Shown here in pieces: positions 1 to 8,917 of a stretch of 64,000 nt of DNA (position 1 is the stretch's first letter; every line of letters begins with the position of its first letter). The position numbers were made by a program, and so were the translations under genes. Under the pieces are notes generated by a model. The model did not search any database. It worked only from the letters and a program-made list of their open reading frames with translations, and was not told the DNA's origin. Origin of the DNA: Rhodoblastus sp963804045 (GTDB lineage Bacteria > Pseudomonadota > Alphaproteobacteria > Rhizobiales > Beijerinckiaceae); the NCBI GenBank assembly GCA_963804045.1, contig CAWDOR010000031.1:62001-126000 (forward strand). Direction: 5' to 3'.

Positions 1-1
1 C

Positions 2-1009
2 GGCGTGCTCGACGCCGATTATGAAAAGGCCGGCGCGACGCTCGCCGCCGACGCCGCCGCCACGCTCGCCGGCGCCGATGTGGTGCTGGCGGTGCGCCGC
101 CCGGACGCCGCGACGCTTGCCGGCGTCAACGCCGGCGCCGCCGTGCTCGCCATCATGGACCCCTATGGCCAGGACGAGGCCCTGAAGGCTCTGGCCGGCG
201 CGGGCGTCAAGGCTTTCGCCATGGAGTTGATGCCGCGCATCACCCGCGCCCAGGTGATGGACGTGCTGTCGTCGCAGGCCAATCTCGCCGGCTATCGCGC
301 CGTGATCGAGGCGGCGGAGGAATATCACCGCTGCATCCCCATGATGATGACCGCCGCCGGCACCGTGCCCGCCGCGAAAATTTTCATCATGGGCGTCGGC
401 GTCGCCGGCTTGCAGGCCATAGCCACGGCGCGGCGCATCGGCGGCGTGGTCACCGCCACCGACGTGCGTCCGGCCACCAAGGAACAGGTGGAATCGCTTG
501 GCGCGAAATTCCTGGCGGTCGAGGACGAGGAGTTCAAGAACGCCCAGACGGCGGGCGGCTACGCCAAGGAAATGTCGCCGGAATACAAGGCCAAGCAGGC
601 GGAATTGACGGCCTCGCATATCGCCAAGCAGGACATTGTCGTCACCACCGCCTTGATCCCCGGCCGTCCCGCGCCCAAGCTGATCTCGGCCGCCATGGTC
701 GCCTCGATGCGTCCGGGCTCGGTGATCGTCGATCTCGCCGCCGAGCGGGGCGGCAATTGCGAGTTGACCAAGCCGGGCGAACTCGTCGTGACGGAGAATG
801 GCGTCAAGATCGTCGGCTATTTCAACCTCGCCGGACGTCTGGCCGCCACCGCGTCGCAGCTTTACGCCAAGAACCTCTACGCCTTCCTCGAAACGCTGAT
901 CGACAAGGAGAAAAAAGCCCTTGCGATCGACGCGGAAGACGAATTGGTCAAGGCGACCCTGCTCACCAGCGACGGCGCCGTCGTCCATCCGAACTTCATC
1001 GCCGGCTGA
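2..1009 (+). CDS. pntAA: NAD(P) transhydrogenase subunit alpha part 1 (PntAA), 5' partial
   Basis: Soluble NAD(H)-binding domain I of the proton-translocating transhydrogenase, which couples hydride transfer between NADH and NADP+ to proton flow across the inner membrane. The window opens inside the gene: the frame is open from base 2, and about 335 residues remain of a protein usually near 370-380, so roughly 40 N-terminal residues are missing. The Rossmann glycine motif GVGVAGLQA lies near visible residue 130. The mobile-loop region and the MPRITRAQ/SSQANLAGYRA segment typical of the family precede it. The subunit is followed by pntAB and pntB in the same direction, the split three-gene form common in alphaproteobacteria. 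The promoter is outside the window. Confidence 0.95.
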   Translation, partial: GVLDADYEKAGATLAADAAATLAGADVVLAVRRPDAATLAGVNAGAAVLAIMDPYGQDEALKALAGAGVKAFAMELMPRITRAQVMDVLSSQANLAGYRAVIEAAEEYHRCIPMMMTAAGTVPAAKIFIMGVGVAGLQAIATARRIGGVVTATDVRPATKEQVESLGAKFLAVEDEEFKNAQTAGGYAKEMSPEYKAKQAELTASHIAKQDIVVTTALIPGRPAPKLISAAMVASMRPGSVIVDLAAERGGNCELTKPGELVVTENGVKIVGYFNLAGRLAATASQLYAKNLYAFLETLIDKEKKALAIDAEDELVKATLLTSDGAVVHPNFIAG

Positions 1010-1041
1010 TCGCCGCGCAACCCCTTTCAGGAGAAGCCTTC

Positions 1042-1470
1042 ATGGCCGCTGACCCGCAAAATCTGGCCGAACAGGCCAAAAACGCCGCGCAAGTGGCGAA
1101 AGCCGCCGCCGAAGCGGCGCAAGGCTACGCCGACCAGTTGGGCGCCGCCGCCCATGCCGCTTCGGGCGGCGCCATCGACCCCTTCGTCTTCCGTCTGGCG
1201 ATTTTCGTCCTGGCGGTGTTCGTCGGCTATTACGTGGTCTGGTCGGTGACCCCGGCGCTGCATACGCCGCTGATGTCGGTGACCAACGCCATTTCCTCGG
1301 TGATCGTCGTCGGCGCGCTGCTGTCGGTGGGCGTCGATCTGGTCGACGGCGCCGGCTCCGGCTGGGCGCGGGTGTTCGGCTTCATCGCCCTGATCCTGGC
1401 CTCCGTGAACATATTCGGCGGCTTCCTCGTCACCGAGCGCATGCTCGCCATGTATAAGAAGAAGGGCTGA
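1042..1470 (+). CDS. pntAB: NAD(P) transhydrogenase subunit alpha part 2 (PntAB)
   Basis: Small membrane subunit of the split alpha chain (142 aa). An Ala/Gln-rich amphipathic N-terminus (about residues 1-50) leads into three to four hydrophobic segments (about 53-75, 80-103, 115-135), and the protein ends in a basic YKKKG tail. It carries part of the proton channel between PntAA and PntB. The ATG at 1042 is preceded by AGGAGAAG, an excellent ribosome binding site, and lies 32 bases after pntAA. It is five bases upstream of pntB, so the three genes form one operon. Length and topology match the family. Confidence 0.93.
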   Translation: MAADPQNLAEQAKNAAQVAKAAAEAAQGYADQLGAAAHAASGGAIDPFVFRLAIFVLAVFVGYYVVWSVTPALHTPLMSVTNAISSVIVVGALLSVGVDLVDGAGSGWARVFGFIALILASVNIFGGFLVTERMLAMYKKKG

Positions 1471-1475
1471 GACTT

Positions 1476-2879
1476 ATGAGCATCAATCTCGCGGCCCTTC
1501 TCTATCTCGTTTCCGGCGTGCTGTTCATCCTGGCCTTGCAGGGCCTGTCGCATCCGACCACCTCGCGCAAGGGCAATATTTACGGCATGGTCGGCATGGC
1601 CATCGCCATTGTCACCACTCTGGCGCTGAAAGCGCCGTCAGGCTTTGGCGGCTGGCTGCTGGTGGTCGCCGGCCTGGGCATTGGCGGCGGCTTTGGCGCG
1701 GTGCTGGCGCGCCGGGTGGAAATGACCAAAATGCCGCAGCTCGTCGCCTTCTTCCACTCGCTGGTCGGCATGGCCGCCGTGCTGGTGGCGGCGGGCGCGC
1801 TGTTCGCCCCGCAGGCCTTCGGCATTGGCGAACCCGGCCATATTCATCAGGCCAGCCTGATCGAAATGTCGCTCGGCGCGGCCATTGGCGCGATCACCTT
1901 CACGGGATCGGTCATCGCCTTTCTCAAGCTCGACGGGCGCATGTCCGGCAAGCCGATCATGCTGCCGCGGCGCCATGCGATCAATCTGGCGCTGGCCGCG
2001 GCGCTGGTGCTGTTCATCATTGGCTTTTTCGCCACGGGAAGCGCCGTTCTGTTCCTGGCGATCATCCTGGTGTCCTTGGCGCTGGGCGTGCTGCTGATCG
2101 TGCCGATCGGCGGCGCCGACATGCCCGTCGTCGTCTCCATGCTCAATTCCTATTCGGGCTGGGCGGCGGCCGGCATCGGCTTCACCCTGGGCAATATGGC
2201 GCTGATCATCACCGGCGCGCTGGTCGGCTCGTCCGGCGCGATCCTGTCCTACATCATGTGCAAGGGCATGAACCGCAGCTTCATCTCGGTGATTCTCGGC
2301 GGCTTCGGCGGCGAGGACGCGGTGGCGGCGAGCGGGGCCAAGGAGACCCGTCCGGTCAAGCAGGGTTCGGCCGATGACGCGGCCTATATTCTGCAAAACT
2401 CGTCCAAGGTCATCATCGTGCCCGGTTATGGCATGGCGGTGGCCCAGGCCCAGCACGCGCTGCGCGAAATGGGCGATCTGCTCAAGGCGGAGGGCGTCGA
2501 GATCAAATACGCCATCCATCCCGTCGCTGGCCGCATGCCCGGCCATATGAACGTGCTGCTGGCGGAAGCCAATGTCCCCTATGACGAGGTTTTCGAACTG
2601 GAGGACATTAATTCCGAATTCGCCCAGGCCGATGTCGCCTTTGTCATCGGCGCCAATGACGTCACCAATCCCGCCGCCAAGACCGACAAGGCCTCGCCGA
2701 TCTATGGCATGCCGATTCTCGATGTGGAAAAGGCCAAGACGGTGATGTTCATCAAGCGCGGCATGTCCTCGGGCTATGCCGGCGTCGAGAATGAATTGTT
2801 CTTCAAGGACAATACCATGATGCTGTTCGGCGACGCCAAAAAGGTGGTCGAGAGCATCTTGAAGGCCATGGCGCACTAA
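1476..2879 (+). CDS. pntB: NAD(P) transhydrogenase subunit beta (PntB)
   Basis: Beta subunit (467 aa) holding most of the membrane domain and the NADP(H)-binding domain III. About nine hydrophobic helices occupy residues 5-265, then a linker. Domain III starts near residue 300 and contains the characteristic NADP fingerprint VPGYGMAVAQAQHAL, followed by the conserved HPVAGRMPGHMNVLLAEA, DDIN-like and GANDVTNPAA motifs. Together with PntAA/PntAB it forms the inner-membrane enzyme that makes NADPH for biosynthesis and redox defence. It is the last gene of the operon, with an intrinsic terminator just behind it. Confidence 0.96.
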   Translation: MSINLAALLYLVSGVLFILALQGLSHPTTSRKGNIYGMVGMAIAIVTTLALKAPSGFGGWLLVVAGLGIGGGFGAVLARRVEMTKMPQLVAFFHSLVGMAAVLVAAGALFAPQAFGIGEPGHIHQASLIEMSLGAAIGAITFTGSVIAFLKLDGRMSGKPIMLPRRHAINLALAAALVLFIIGFFATGSAVLFLAIILVSLALGVLLIVPIGGADMPVVVSMLNSYSGWAAAGIGFTLGNMALIITGALVGSSGAILSYIMCKGMNRSFISVILGGFGGEDAVAASGAKETRPVKQGSADDAAYILQNSSKVIIVPGYGMAVAQAQHALREMGDLLKAEGVEIKYAIHPVAGRMPGHMNVLLAEANVPYDEVFELEDINSEFAQADVAFVIGANDVTNPAAKTDKASPIYGMPILDVEKAKTVMFIKRGMSSGYAGVENELFFKDNTMMLFGDAKKVVESILKAMAH

Positions 2880-2902
2880 AACTCTGCAAAGCGCACAAGC
2901 TT

Positions 2903-2932
2903 GAAGCCGGGCTTGCCCGGCTTCATTTTTTT
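2903..2932 (+). terminator. Intrinsic terminator of the pnt operon
   Basis: Perfect inverted repeat GAAGCCGGGC/GCCCGGCTTC (effectively a 9-bp stem with a CTTG loop) followed by ATTTTTTT. It starts 24 bases after the pntB stop and ends 15 bases before the mutL start, so it closes the pnt transcript and implies that mutL depends on some read-through or on a promoter in a very short gap. Confidence 0.88.
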
Positions 2933-2947
2933 GGCCAGAGTCGCGCC

Positions 2948-4717
2948 ATGTCCATCCGCCGGCTCGATCCGATTCTCGCCGACCGCATCGCCGCCGGCGA
3001 AGTGGTCGAGCGTCCCGCCGCCGCCGTCAAGGAACTGGTGGAAAATGCGCTCGACGCCGGCGCGACGCGTATCGACGTCACCATAGAAAACGGCGGCCAG
3101 AGCCTGATCCGGGTGATCGACGACGGCGCCGGCATGGACGAGGCCGATCTGCGGCTCTGCGTCGAACGCCACGCCACCTCGAAAATCCCCGATGGCGATC
3201 TCACCAATATCGCCACGCTCGGTTTTCGCGGCGAGGCTCTGCCCTCCATCGCCTCGGTGTCGCGGCTGGAAATCCTGTCGCGGCAGAAGGACGCCGCCCA
3301 GGGCGCGCGTCTCCAGGTGGAGTTCGGCCGGGTCGGCGAGGTCAAGCCGGCGGCGCTGGCTGCGGGCACGCGGATCGAGGCCCGCGATCTCTTCGCCGCC
3401 ACCCCGGCGCGGCTGAAATTCCTCAAGACCGCGCGCACCGAGGCGCAGGCCGTGGCCGATGCGGTCAAGCGCCTCGCCATGGCCAATCCGGGCGTGCGCT
3501 TTTCGCTCGGCGGCGACGGTCTCGCCGGTTTCGACTATCAGGCCTGCCCCGAGGGTTTCGACGGCTTGCTGACCCGGCTCACCCAGGCCCTGGGCCGCGA
3601 TTTCCGCGAAAACGCGCTCAAGGTCGAGGCGGCGCGCGAGGATCTGCGGCTCTGGGGTTTTGCCGGATTGCCGACCTGGCATCGCGCCAATGCGCTGGCG
3701 CAATATGTGTTCGTCAATGGCCGCCCGGTGCGCGACAAGCTGTTTTCCGGGGCGATCCGCGCCGCCTATATGGATTTCCTCGGGCACGACCGCCATCCGA
3801 CGCTGGCCTTGTTCCTCGACTGCCCGCCGCAGCGGGTCGATGTCAATGTCCACCCGGCCAAGGCGGAAGTGCGCTTCGCCGATCCCGGTCTGGTGCGCGG
3901 CTTTGTCATCGGCGCGCTGAAGGAGGCGCTGGCCTCGGCCCTGCACCGGGCGACGCCGAGCCTCGCGCCCAAGGCGCTCGGCCAGTTTTTCGAGCGCCGC
4001 GAGGCGCCGGCGCCGCAAAATTGGGACTGGCGGCAATCGCCCGCCGCGCCGGCGCCGGAAACATTCGGCTTCGCCGAATCCGCGCCATCAGCCGACGTCC
4101 GCGCCCATGTCGCGCCCATGGCCGAGGAGGCGGCGGAGGCCCCGCTTGGCGCGGCGCGGGCGCAATTGCACGAGACCTATATTGTCGCCCAGACCCGCGA
4201 CGGTCTGGTGCTGGTCGATCAGCACGCCGCCCATGAGCGGCTGGTCTATGAGCGGCTGAAACGCCAGCGCGCCGAGGCCGGCGTCGCAAGGCAGGCGCTG
4301 CTGACGCCCTATATTGTCGATCTCGATCCCGCCGACGCCGCGCGTCTGGTCGAAGCCGCGCCTTTGCTGGCCTCGCTGGGGCTCACTCTCGAACCCTTCG
4401 GCCCCGGCGCCGTCGCGGTGCATGAGACGCCCGCCGAGCTGAAACTCGGCGCGTTGGAGACCCTGCTGCGCGATCTCGCGGATTCCCTGGCCGAAGAGGG
4501 CGCGGCGGCGCCTCTGGAGAAAAAGCTCGACCATGTGCTGGCGACGCTCGCCTGCCATCATTCGGTGCGCGCCGGGCGGCGGCTGACCCCGGAGGAAATG
4601 AACGCGCTGCTGCGCGAAATGGAGCGCACCCCCGGCGCCGGCCAATGCAACCACGGCCGCCCCACCTATGTCGAACTCAAGCTGGCGGACATTGAGAAGC
4701 TGTTCGGGCGGAAGTGA
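2948..4717 (+). CDS. mutL: DNA mismatch repair protein MutL
   Basis: MutL (589 aa), the ATP-dependent mediator of methyl-independent mismatch repair. The N-terminal GHKL ATPase shows ELVENALDAGA (about 32-42), DDGAGM and GFRGEALPSIAS, followed by the transducer domain with VNVHPAKAEVRF. A Pro/Ala-rich linker (about 330-400) leads to the C-terminal dimerisation domain. That domain carries the metal-dependent endonuclease motif DQHAAHERLVYE near residue 424 (DQHA-x2-E-x4-E), plus ACHHSVRAG and CNHGRPT zinc-site motifs, so a nicking MutL is predicted, as expected in bacteria without MutH. It starts 15 bases after the pnt terminator. No partner mutS is in the window. Confidence 0.96.
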   Translation: MSIRRLDPILADRIAAGEVVERPAAAVKELVENALDAGATRIDVTIENGGQSLIRVIDDGAGMDEADLRLCVERHATSKIPDGDLTNIATLGFRGEALPSIASVSRLEILSRQKDAAQGARLQVEFGRVGEVKPAALAAGTRIEARDLFAATPARLKFLKTARTEAQAVADAVKRLAMANPGVRFSLGGDGLAGFDYQACPEGFDGLLTRLTQALGRDFRENALKVEAAREDLRLWGFAGLPTWHRANALAQYVFVNGRPVRDKLFSGAIRAAYMDFLGHDRHPTLALFLDCPPQRVDVNVHPAKAEVRFADPGLVRGFVIGALKEALASALHRATPSLAPKALGQFFERREAPAPQNWDWRQSPAAPAPETFGFAESAPSADVRAHVAPMAEEAAEAPLGAARAQLHETYIVAQTRDGLVLVDQHAAHERLVYERLKRQRAEAGVARQALLTPYIVDLDPADAARLVEAAPLLASLGLTLEPFGPGAVAVHETPAELKLGALETLLRDLADSLAEEGAAAPLEKKLDHVLATLACHHSVRAGRRLTPEEMNALLREMERTPGAGQCNHGRPTYVELKLADIEKLFGRK

Positions 4718-4739
4718 GCTTTCGGAAGCCCGCCAGCGC

Positions 4740-4890
4740 CTCTCCTTCGTCATGCCCGCGCTTGTCGCGGGCATCCACGCCGAGAGGCAGGCTCGTTAAA
4801 AACCATAGGGGGCGAAATGTCGCTTTTTCCAGCCCCGCTTCGCCTGTCATGCCGGCGTGGAGGACCGTGACGAGCACGGCCATGACGGGT
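4740..4890. repeat. Palindromic intergenic repeats downstream of mutL
   Basis: Two hairpin-forming elements. At 4752-4774 ATGCCCGCG and CGCGGGCAT pair around CTTGT, in a context (CGTC..ATCCACGCC) typical of dispersed palindromic elements of Rhizobiales genomes. At 4847-4886 GTCATGCCG pairs with CGGCCATGAC with one bulged base. Neither has a T-run, so they are repeats rather than classical terminators. They mark the left edge of a GC-poor patch. Confidence 0.55.
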
Positions 4891-5108
4891 TTGAACATGT
4901 TACGCCGCTGACATTGCCTCCGGCATTGGCCCGATTCAGCAGGGAGAGGAAGCCCACGGGCGTTATTGGTGACGGTGGCTTGCCGTATAATTGCAGACGG
5001 CGATTTGCACCTGATTCTTGCAGAGAAACTGATGGAACGATTTATCTTTCACCCCTAGTTTCCCCCACTAATTTTCGGCTATCGTGTTTTCAGGGCGTCA
5101 CAGGCTTT
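4891..5108. other. Non-coding stretch at the left edge of the AT-rich patch
   Basis: No convincing gene lies between mutL and 5109. A TATAAT hexamer occurs at 4986-4991 with a poor -35 (TTATTG, 17-bp spacing). It could drive the small AT-rich gene that follows, but the support is weak. Base composition falls from GC-rich to clearly AT-richer within this segment. Confidence 0.4.
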
Positions 5109-5121
5109 GGAGTTTACGACA

Positions 5122-5400
5122 TTGTCAGACACTAGCGCAAACTCAGTCACTGGCGAAAAGCGGTCGGTAAATAAGTTCCTTGGAAAAAGTATTATAAACA
5201 TCCTATTCGGTAACTTCTTCAACGATAAAACCAACTCTGCTTCTATAATTGCTATAATATTGGTGATAACGTTATGCTATGCAATCATTTTTCAAGGAAA
5301 AGACTACATAAGTGGCCTTCTGAATATCGTTTTCGTTGTAATTGGGTATTATTTCGGATCAAAACCAAGCCCCGACACCGGCTCAAAGGACGATGAGTAG
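5122..5400 (+). CDS. Small two-helix membrane protein, unknown function
   Basis: Not recognised. About 92 aa with a polar N-terminus, two hydrophobic segments (SIIAIILVITLCYAIIF and GLLNIVFVVIGYYFG) and an acidic, Ser/Pro-rich tail ending in DDE. The layout resembles small phage or mobile-element membrane proteins. I chose the TTG at 5122 because GGAG at 5109-5112 is suitably placed; an upstream in-frame TTG at 5107 would overlap that ribosome site. Codons are markedly AT-rich compared with mutL, which suggests recent acquisition. It lies 183 bases upstream of another AT-rich small gene in the same direction. Confidence 0.5.
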   Translation: MSDTSANSVTGEKRSVNKFLGKSIINILFGNFFNDKTNSASIIAIILVITLCYAIIFQGKDYISGLLNIVFVVIGYYFGSKPSPDTGSKDDE

Positions 5401-5583
5401 TCATCTTCGCATAAGTCTCACTGCGTCGAATTGCGCCGACCCACGCCGCGTAGCTAATGCGCGCCCGTAAAATGAGCGGTCAGCCTCTCTTCTCGTCCGA
5501 GCAATGGCCAGAGGCAAAGCTTGGCAGCAGCGCTCAAATAGGATAACAACAGCAATGCTCTGACTCAATTTTAGAGGGTCGTC

Positions 5584-6060
5584 ATGCTGAAAAAAATACT
5601 CGCCGGAATTGGCATTGTCTTTGGCGTTATCGTTATTTTGGCGTTTTTTGCGGGAAGCGAGCCTGATTTGGAAGTGACATCTGGTAGAGATCGCGTAGTC
5701 GGACTAGTGCCAACTATAGAAATTAAAAATGTTGGCAAAAACACAATAAAAATTGTTGATATTGTGATCAATGAGCGCGATGACTGTTCCACATTGGGCG
5801 CGTTAACGCCGGAAGATTTAAATAAAGATATATATTCGAAGGAAGAACTGCATAAATTTTGGGTTCTTGGACAAAGTCCGCGTGTTAAATATATAAACAG
5901 TGCGAACAGTGGTTTTGAGAAAAGCGATTATCACTCGTATAGCAGTATATCCCTAAATATAGGAGATAGCTATAGCTGGGTACTTCAGTGTCAAAACCTT
6001 GTTAGGGCTCATGTTGTCACGGACCAAGGCTCTGGTACATATTCTTTCTCTAGCCAATAG
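5584..6060 (+). CDS. Membrane-anchored hypothetical protein, AT-rich
   Basis: Not recognised. 158 aa with one N-terminal hydrophobic helix (about 4-24) that is either a signal anchor or an uncleaved signal peptide. An extracytoplasmic domain of mainly beta character follows (VVGLVPTIEIKNVGKNTIKIVDIVIN), of the kind seen in small Ig-like or transglutaminase-fold envelope proteins, and it contains two cysteines (CSTLG and LQCQNL) that could pair. GAGGG before the ATG supports the start. Codon use is AT-rich and unlike the flanking genes; with the gene at 5122 it forms a foreign-looking patch of about 1 kb. Function is unknown. Confidence 0.6.
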   Translation: MLKKILAGIGIVFGVIVILAFFAGSEPDLEVTSGRDRVVGLVPTIEIKNVGKNTIKIVDIVINERDDCSTLGALTPEDLNKDIYSKEELHKFWVLGQSPRVKYINSANSGFEKSDYHSYSSISLNIGDSYSWVLQCQNLVRAHVVTDQGSGTYSFSSQ

Positions 6061-6311
6061 CAGTCGCATGAGCCCCATTATGGCAAACGCGCGCTCGGCG
6101 CTGCGTCACTCAAAAGCTCCCGATCTTGAGCCCGAAAACAACTGTGGGGATTTGTTGTTTTTTGCTCGGCACAAACGTCGCCTGGGGTTTGAATTGCGAC
6201 GTTCAGCAAATTCCCCGTGATTGGGGGCTTAAAGCCGAAGCCATCTTGGGTAAGCCGCTGACCACCGCCAAGCGTCCGACCTTCATCACCAGACACAAAT
6301 TCTAGCCCCCT

Positions 6312-8558
6312 TCACTCCACCAGCGACCCGCGCAGCCCCGCGACATCCTCGCCGGTCTGCAACTCGTGGCCGGGCAGGATCAGGGCGCTGAGGACATTGG
6401 ACCAGTCGTCGCTCCAGCTTTCTATGCCCGCGACCGGGCGTAAGCGGCTCCAGCCTTTTTCGCGCAAGGGCGCCAAAGCCTGAGCGTCGCGGCTGAGATT
6501 GACCACCAGCGTGCCCATGACCGGCAATTTATTGGGGCCTATGGTCTTGGGGGCGCTGAGATGGACGGCGCCGGCGAGGTCGAGTTCGCGGGCCTCCGCC
6601 GCCACCACGGGAGCGAGGCTGAAATAGCGATTGCTCAGATGCAGGGTCAAAACGCCGCCCGGCTTGAGCTTTTGCATATATTCGGCCAGCGCCTCGCGGG
6701 TCAGCAAATGGGTCGGAATCGAATCCGAGGTGAAGGCGTCGAGGATGATCTGGTCATAGCTCGCCGGCGCGGCCTCGCGCAGTTTCAGCCGTCCGTCGCC
6801 CTGGATCACCTTGTGGCCGGCGGGGCAATCGCTGAGGAAAGGAAACAGCGCGGGGTCCCCGGCGATGCGGATGACGCCGGGATCGATTTCATAGAGATCG
6901 TAGGTCCAGCCCTTTTCGCCAATGCAGACCATTTCGCCGGCGCCCAGGCCGACCAGCGCGATGCGCGGCGCTTGTTTGCCGGCATGGATCGCCAAAGTGG
7001 TCTCGGCCAGCCCGCCGGCGGGATTGTAATAGCCCAGGGTCACGAGCCTTTCCCCGGCGTCGAGCGCGGCGAGGCCGTGGATGGTGTCGCCATGCTCCAT
7101 GCGCCGCAGCCTGGCGGCGTCGAGGTCGCGCACCCGGTTGACGCCGTAGAAATTGCGCTCGGCATAGACCAGCCGCGCCGAGGTCGGCAGGAACAGCGCC
7201 AGACCCAGGCAGGCCAGCAAGCCGGCGGCGAGCGGCGCGCGCTGGGCGCGGATGGCGAACAGCGGCAGCAGCACGCCGACCAGAGCGAGGCGGAACACCA
7301 GCGAGGATTCGGCGCCTTCGCTGGCGTCCTGCGGCCAGAGAATGGCCAGCGCCGCCACCGCCGCCGCCACGCCCGCGAATATCCAGGCCTTGGCCGGGGC
7401 CTTGCTGTCGCCCGAGATCAGCCAGGCCGCGAGGATCAGGCCGAGCGGAAATTCGACAATGTCCTTGAAGATCAGCGGCGCGACCAAAGTGTTGAACACG
7501 CCGCCCAGCGCGCCGCCGAAGGAGACCGCGAGGAAGAAGAAGGTGAGCTGGCGCGGTTCGGGCTTGCGCCGCGCCAGTTCGGCGTGGCAGCCCAGCGCGG
7601 CGAAGCCGTAGATGGCGAGATAGACCGCCATCATGGCGATGGCCGTCGGCGCGGTCAGGGCGAAGACCGGAATCAGCGCGACCACGCCTGATATGGCGAG
7701 GATCGGATAATAGCGGCGCGAGGCTTCGGCGAAAAATTCGCCGCGGCTGGAGAAGGCGAGGATGAAGGTGGCGAGATAGATCGCCAGCGGGATCACCCAG
7801 AGCAGCGGCAGCGAGCCGACATCGACGGTGAGGAAATTGGTGAAGGACAGCAGCAGGCTGGAGGGCGCGGCGGCCAGCATGATCCAGCCGGCGACGCGCG
7901 CAGCCGGGATTTTCTCCAGCGGCGCTTCGGCGGTTTTCTCGGCCTGGGGCGCCTGTTGCGCGACAAAGCCGACGGCAAACAGCAGCAGGGCGACGGCGAC
8001 ATATCCGAAGCTCCACCAATGCGCCTGCGCCGACAAGGCCAGGCCCGGCTCGACGCCGAGCGGATAGGCGATCAGGCCGAGGAAGGAGCCGGCGTTGGAA
8101 AAGGCGTAGAGCCGATAGGGATTTTCGCCGGGCTGGGCCAAAGCGAACCAGTTTTGCACCAGCGAGGCCGTGGCCGAGAGCAGCACGAAGGGCGCGCCGA
8201 TCGCCAGGCTCATCATGGCGAACAGGGCCGGGGCGGGGTTGGAATCGGCTGGCGGCGCCCAGCCCTGGGGAATGGCGACCGGCAAAGCGGCCAGCGCCAA
8301 AGCGCAGAGCAGGCCGTGAACCAGCCATTGCGCGCGCAGGGGGGCGCGGGAAAGAAGATGGGCGTAAAGATAGCCGATCAGCAGCGCGATCTGATAGAAC
8401 ATCATCGCGGCGATCCAGACATTGGCCGCGCCGCCGAGCAGCGGCAGCGCCATTTTGGCGAACATCGGCTCCAGCAGGAAAATCAGCAGGGCGCTGAGGG
8501 CGACGGTCGAAGAACACAGCCAGGCAAAGGGTTTGGACACAAGAAACGCTCCGGACAC
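6312..8558 (-). CDS. Fused membrane / spermidine synthase-like protein
   Basis: 748 aa with two parts. Residues 1-480 form about 12-14 hydrophobic helices starting FAWLCSSTVALSALLIFLLE, the multi-pass domain of bacterial fused MFS/spermidine synthase proteins. Residues 500-748 form a Rossmann methyltransferase-like domain with LVGLGAGEMVCIGE (nucleotide/dcSAM loop), YEIDPGVI, GDGRLKL and ILDAFTSDSIPTHLLT, the spermidine synthase fold. The catalytic Asp of true aminopropyltransferases appears as the D of LDAF. The substrate is uncertain, because many such fusions have no proven polyamine activity. It is transcribed divergently from slyX, 43 bases away. Confidence 0.85.
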   Translation of the reverse strand: MSGAFLVSKPFAWLCSSTVALSALLIFLLEPMFAKMALPLLGGAANVWIAAMMFYQIALLIGYLYAHLLSRAPLRAQWLVHGLLCALALAALPVAIPQGWAPPADSNPAPALFAMMSLAIGAPFVLLSATASLVQNWFALAQPGENPYRLYAFSNAGSFLGLIAYPLGVEPGLALSAQAHWWSFGYVAVALLLFAVGFVAQQAPQAEKTAEAPLEKIPAARVAGWIMLAAAPSSLLLSFTNFLTVDVGSLPLLWVIPLAIYLATFILAFSSRGEFFAEASRRYYPILAISGVVALIPVFALTAPTAIAMMAVYLAIYGFAALGCHAELARRKPEPRQLTFFFLAVSFGGALGGVFNTLVAPLIFKDIVEFPLGLILAAWLISGDSKAPAKAWIFAGVAAAVAALAILWPQDASEGAESSLVFRLALVGVLLPLFAIRAQRAPLAAGLLACLGLALFLPTSARLVYAERNFYGVNRVRDLDAARLRRMEHGDTIHGLAALDAGERLVTLGYYNPAGGLAETTLAIHAGKQAPRIALVGLGAGEMVCIGEKGWTYDLYEIDPGVIRIAGDPALFPFLSDCPAGHKVIQGDGRLKLREAAPASYDQIILDAFTSDSIPTHLLTREALAEYMQKLKPGGVLTLHLSNRYFSLAPVVAAEARELDLAGAVHLSAPKTIGPNKLPVMGTLVVNLSRDAQALAPLREKGWSRLRPVAGIESWSDDWSNVLSALILPGHELQTGEDVAGLRGSLVE

Positions 8559-8601
8559 ACCCTCCGCAGGGTAATGGGCAGGGATTAGAAAAGGATAAAA
8601 A

Positions 8602-8808
8602 ATGCCGCAGGATTTCGACGCGCGACTGGAAAAACTCGAGGCGCTTTGCGCGCATCAGGAGCGCGTCCTCACCGAATTGAGCGATATGGTCGCGCAGCAA
8701 TGGAAGCGCCTGGACGCGCTGACCCGCGAGACCCTGCGCCAGCGCGACGAATTGCAGAGCCTGGGCGAGCGCACGGGCGCGCCCGACAAGCCGCCGCCGC
8801 ATTATTGA
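8602..8808 (+). CDS. slyX: SlyX family protein
   Basis: 68 aa, a single coiled-coil helix (about 5-55) with heptad-like Leu/Ala spacing (ARLEKLEALCAHQERVLTEL). It ends with the family hallmark PPPHY. The biochemical role of SlyX is not established. Length and C-terminus match the family well. The ATG at 8602 follows GGATAAAAA and the gene stands alone, divergent from the membrane/spermidine synthase-like gene. Confidence 0.85.
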   Translation: MPQDFDARLEKLEALCAHQERVLTELSDMVAQQWKRLDALTRETLRQRDELQSLGERTGAPDKPPPHY

Positions 8809-8917
8809 GGGAATAGGCTGGAAAAGCCGAAGTTTCCTGTGAGTAAGGAAGAATTTTTACTTCACTGAAATGTTCGCGCCGCAAAATTGCCGGCGGTATT
8901 TCATGAAGGACAGGTCC

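Noticed and set aside
4752..4774. Intrinsic terminator for mutL
   Set aside because: The hairpin is perfect but lacks a following T-run and matches a dispersed repeat type.
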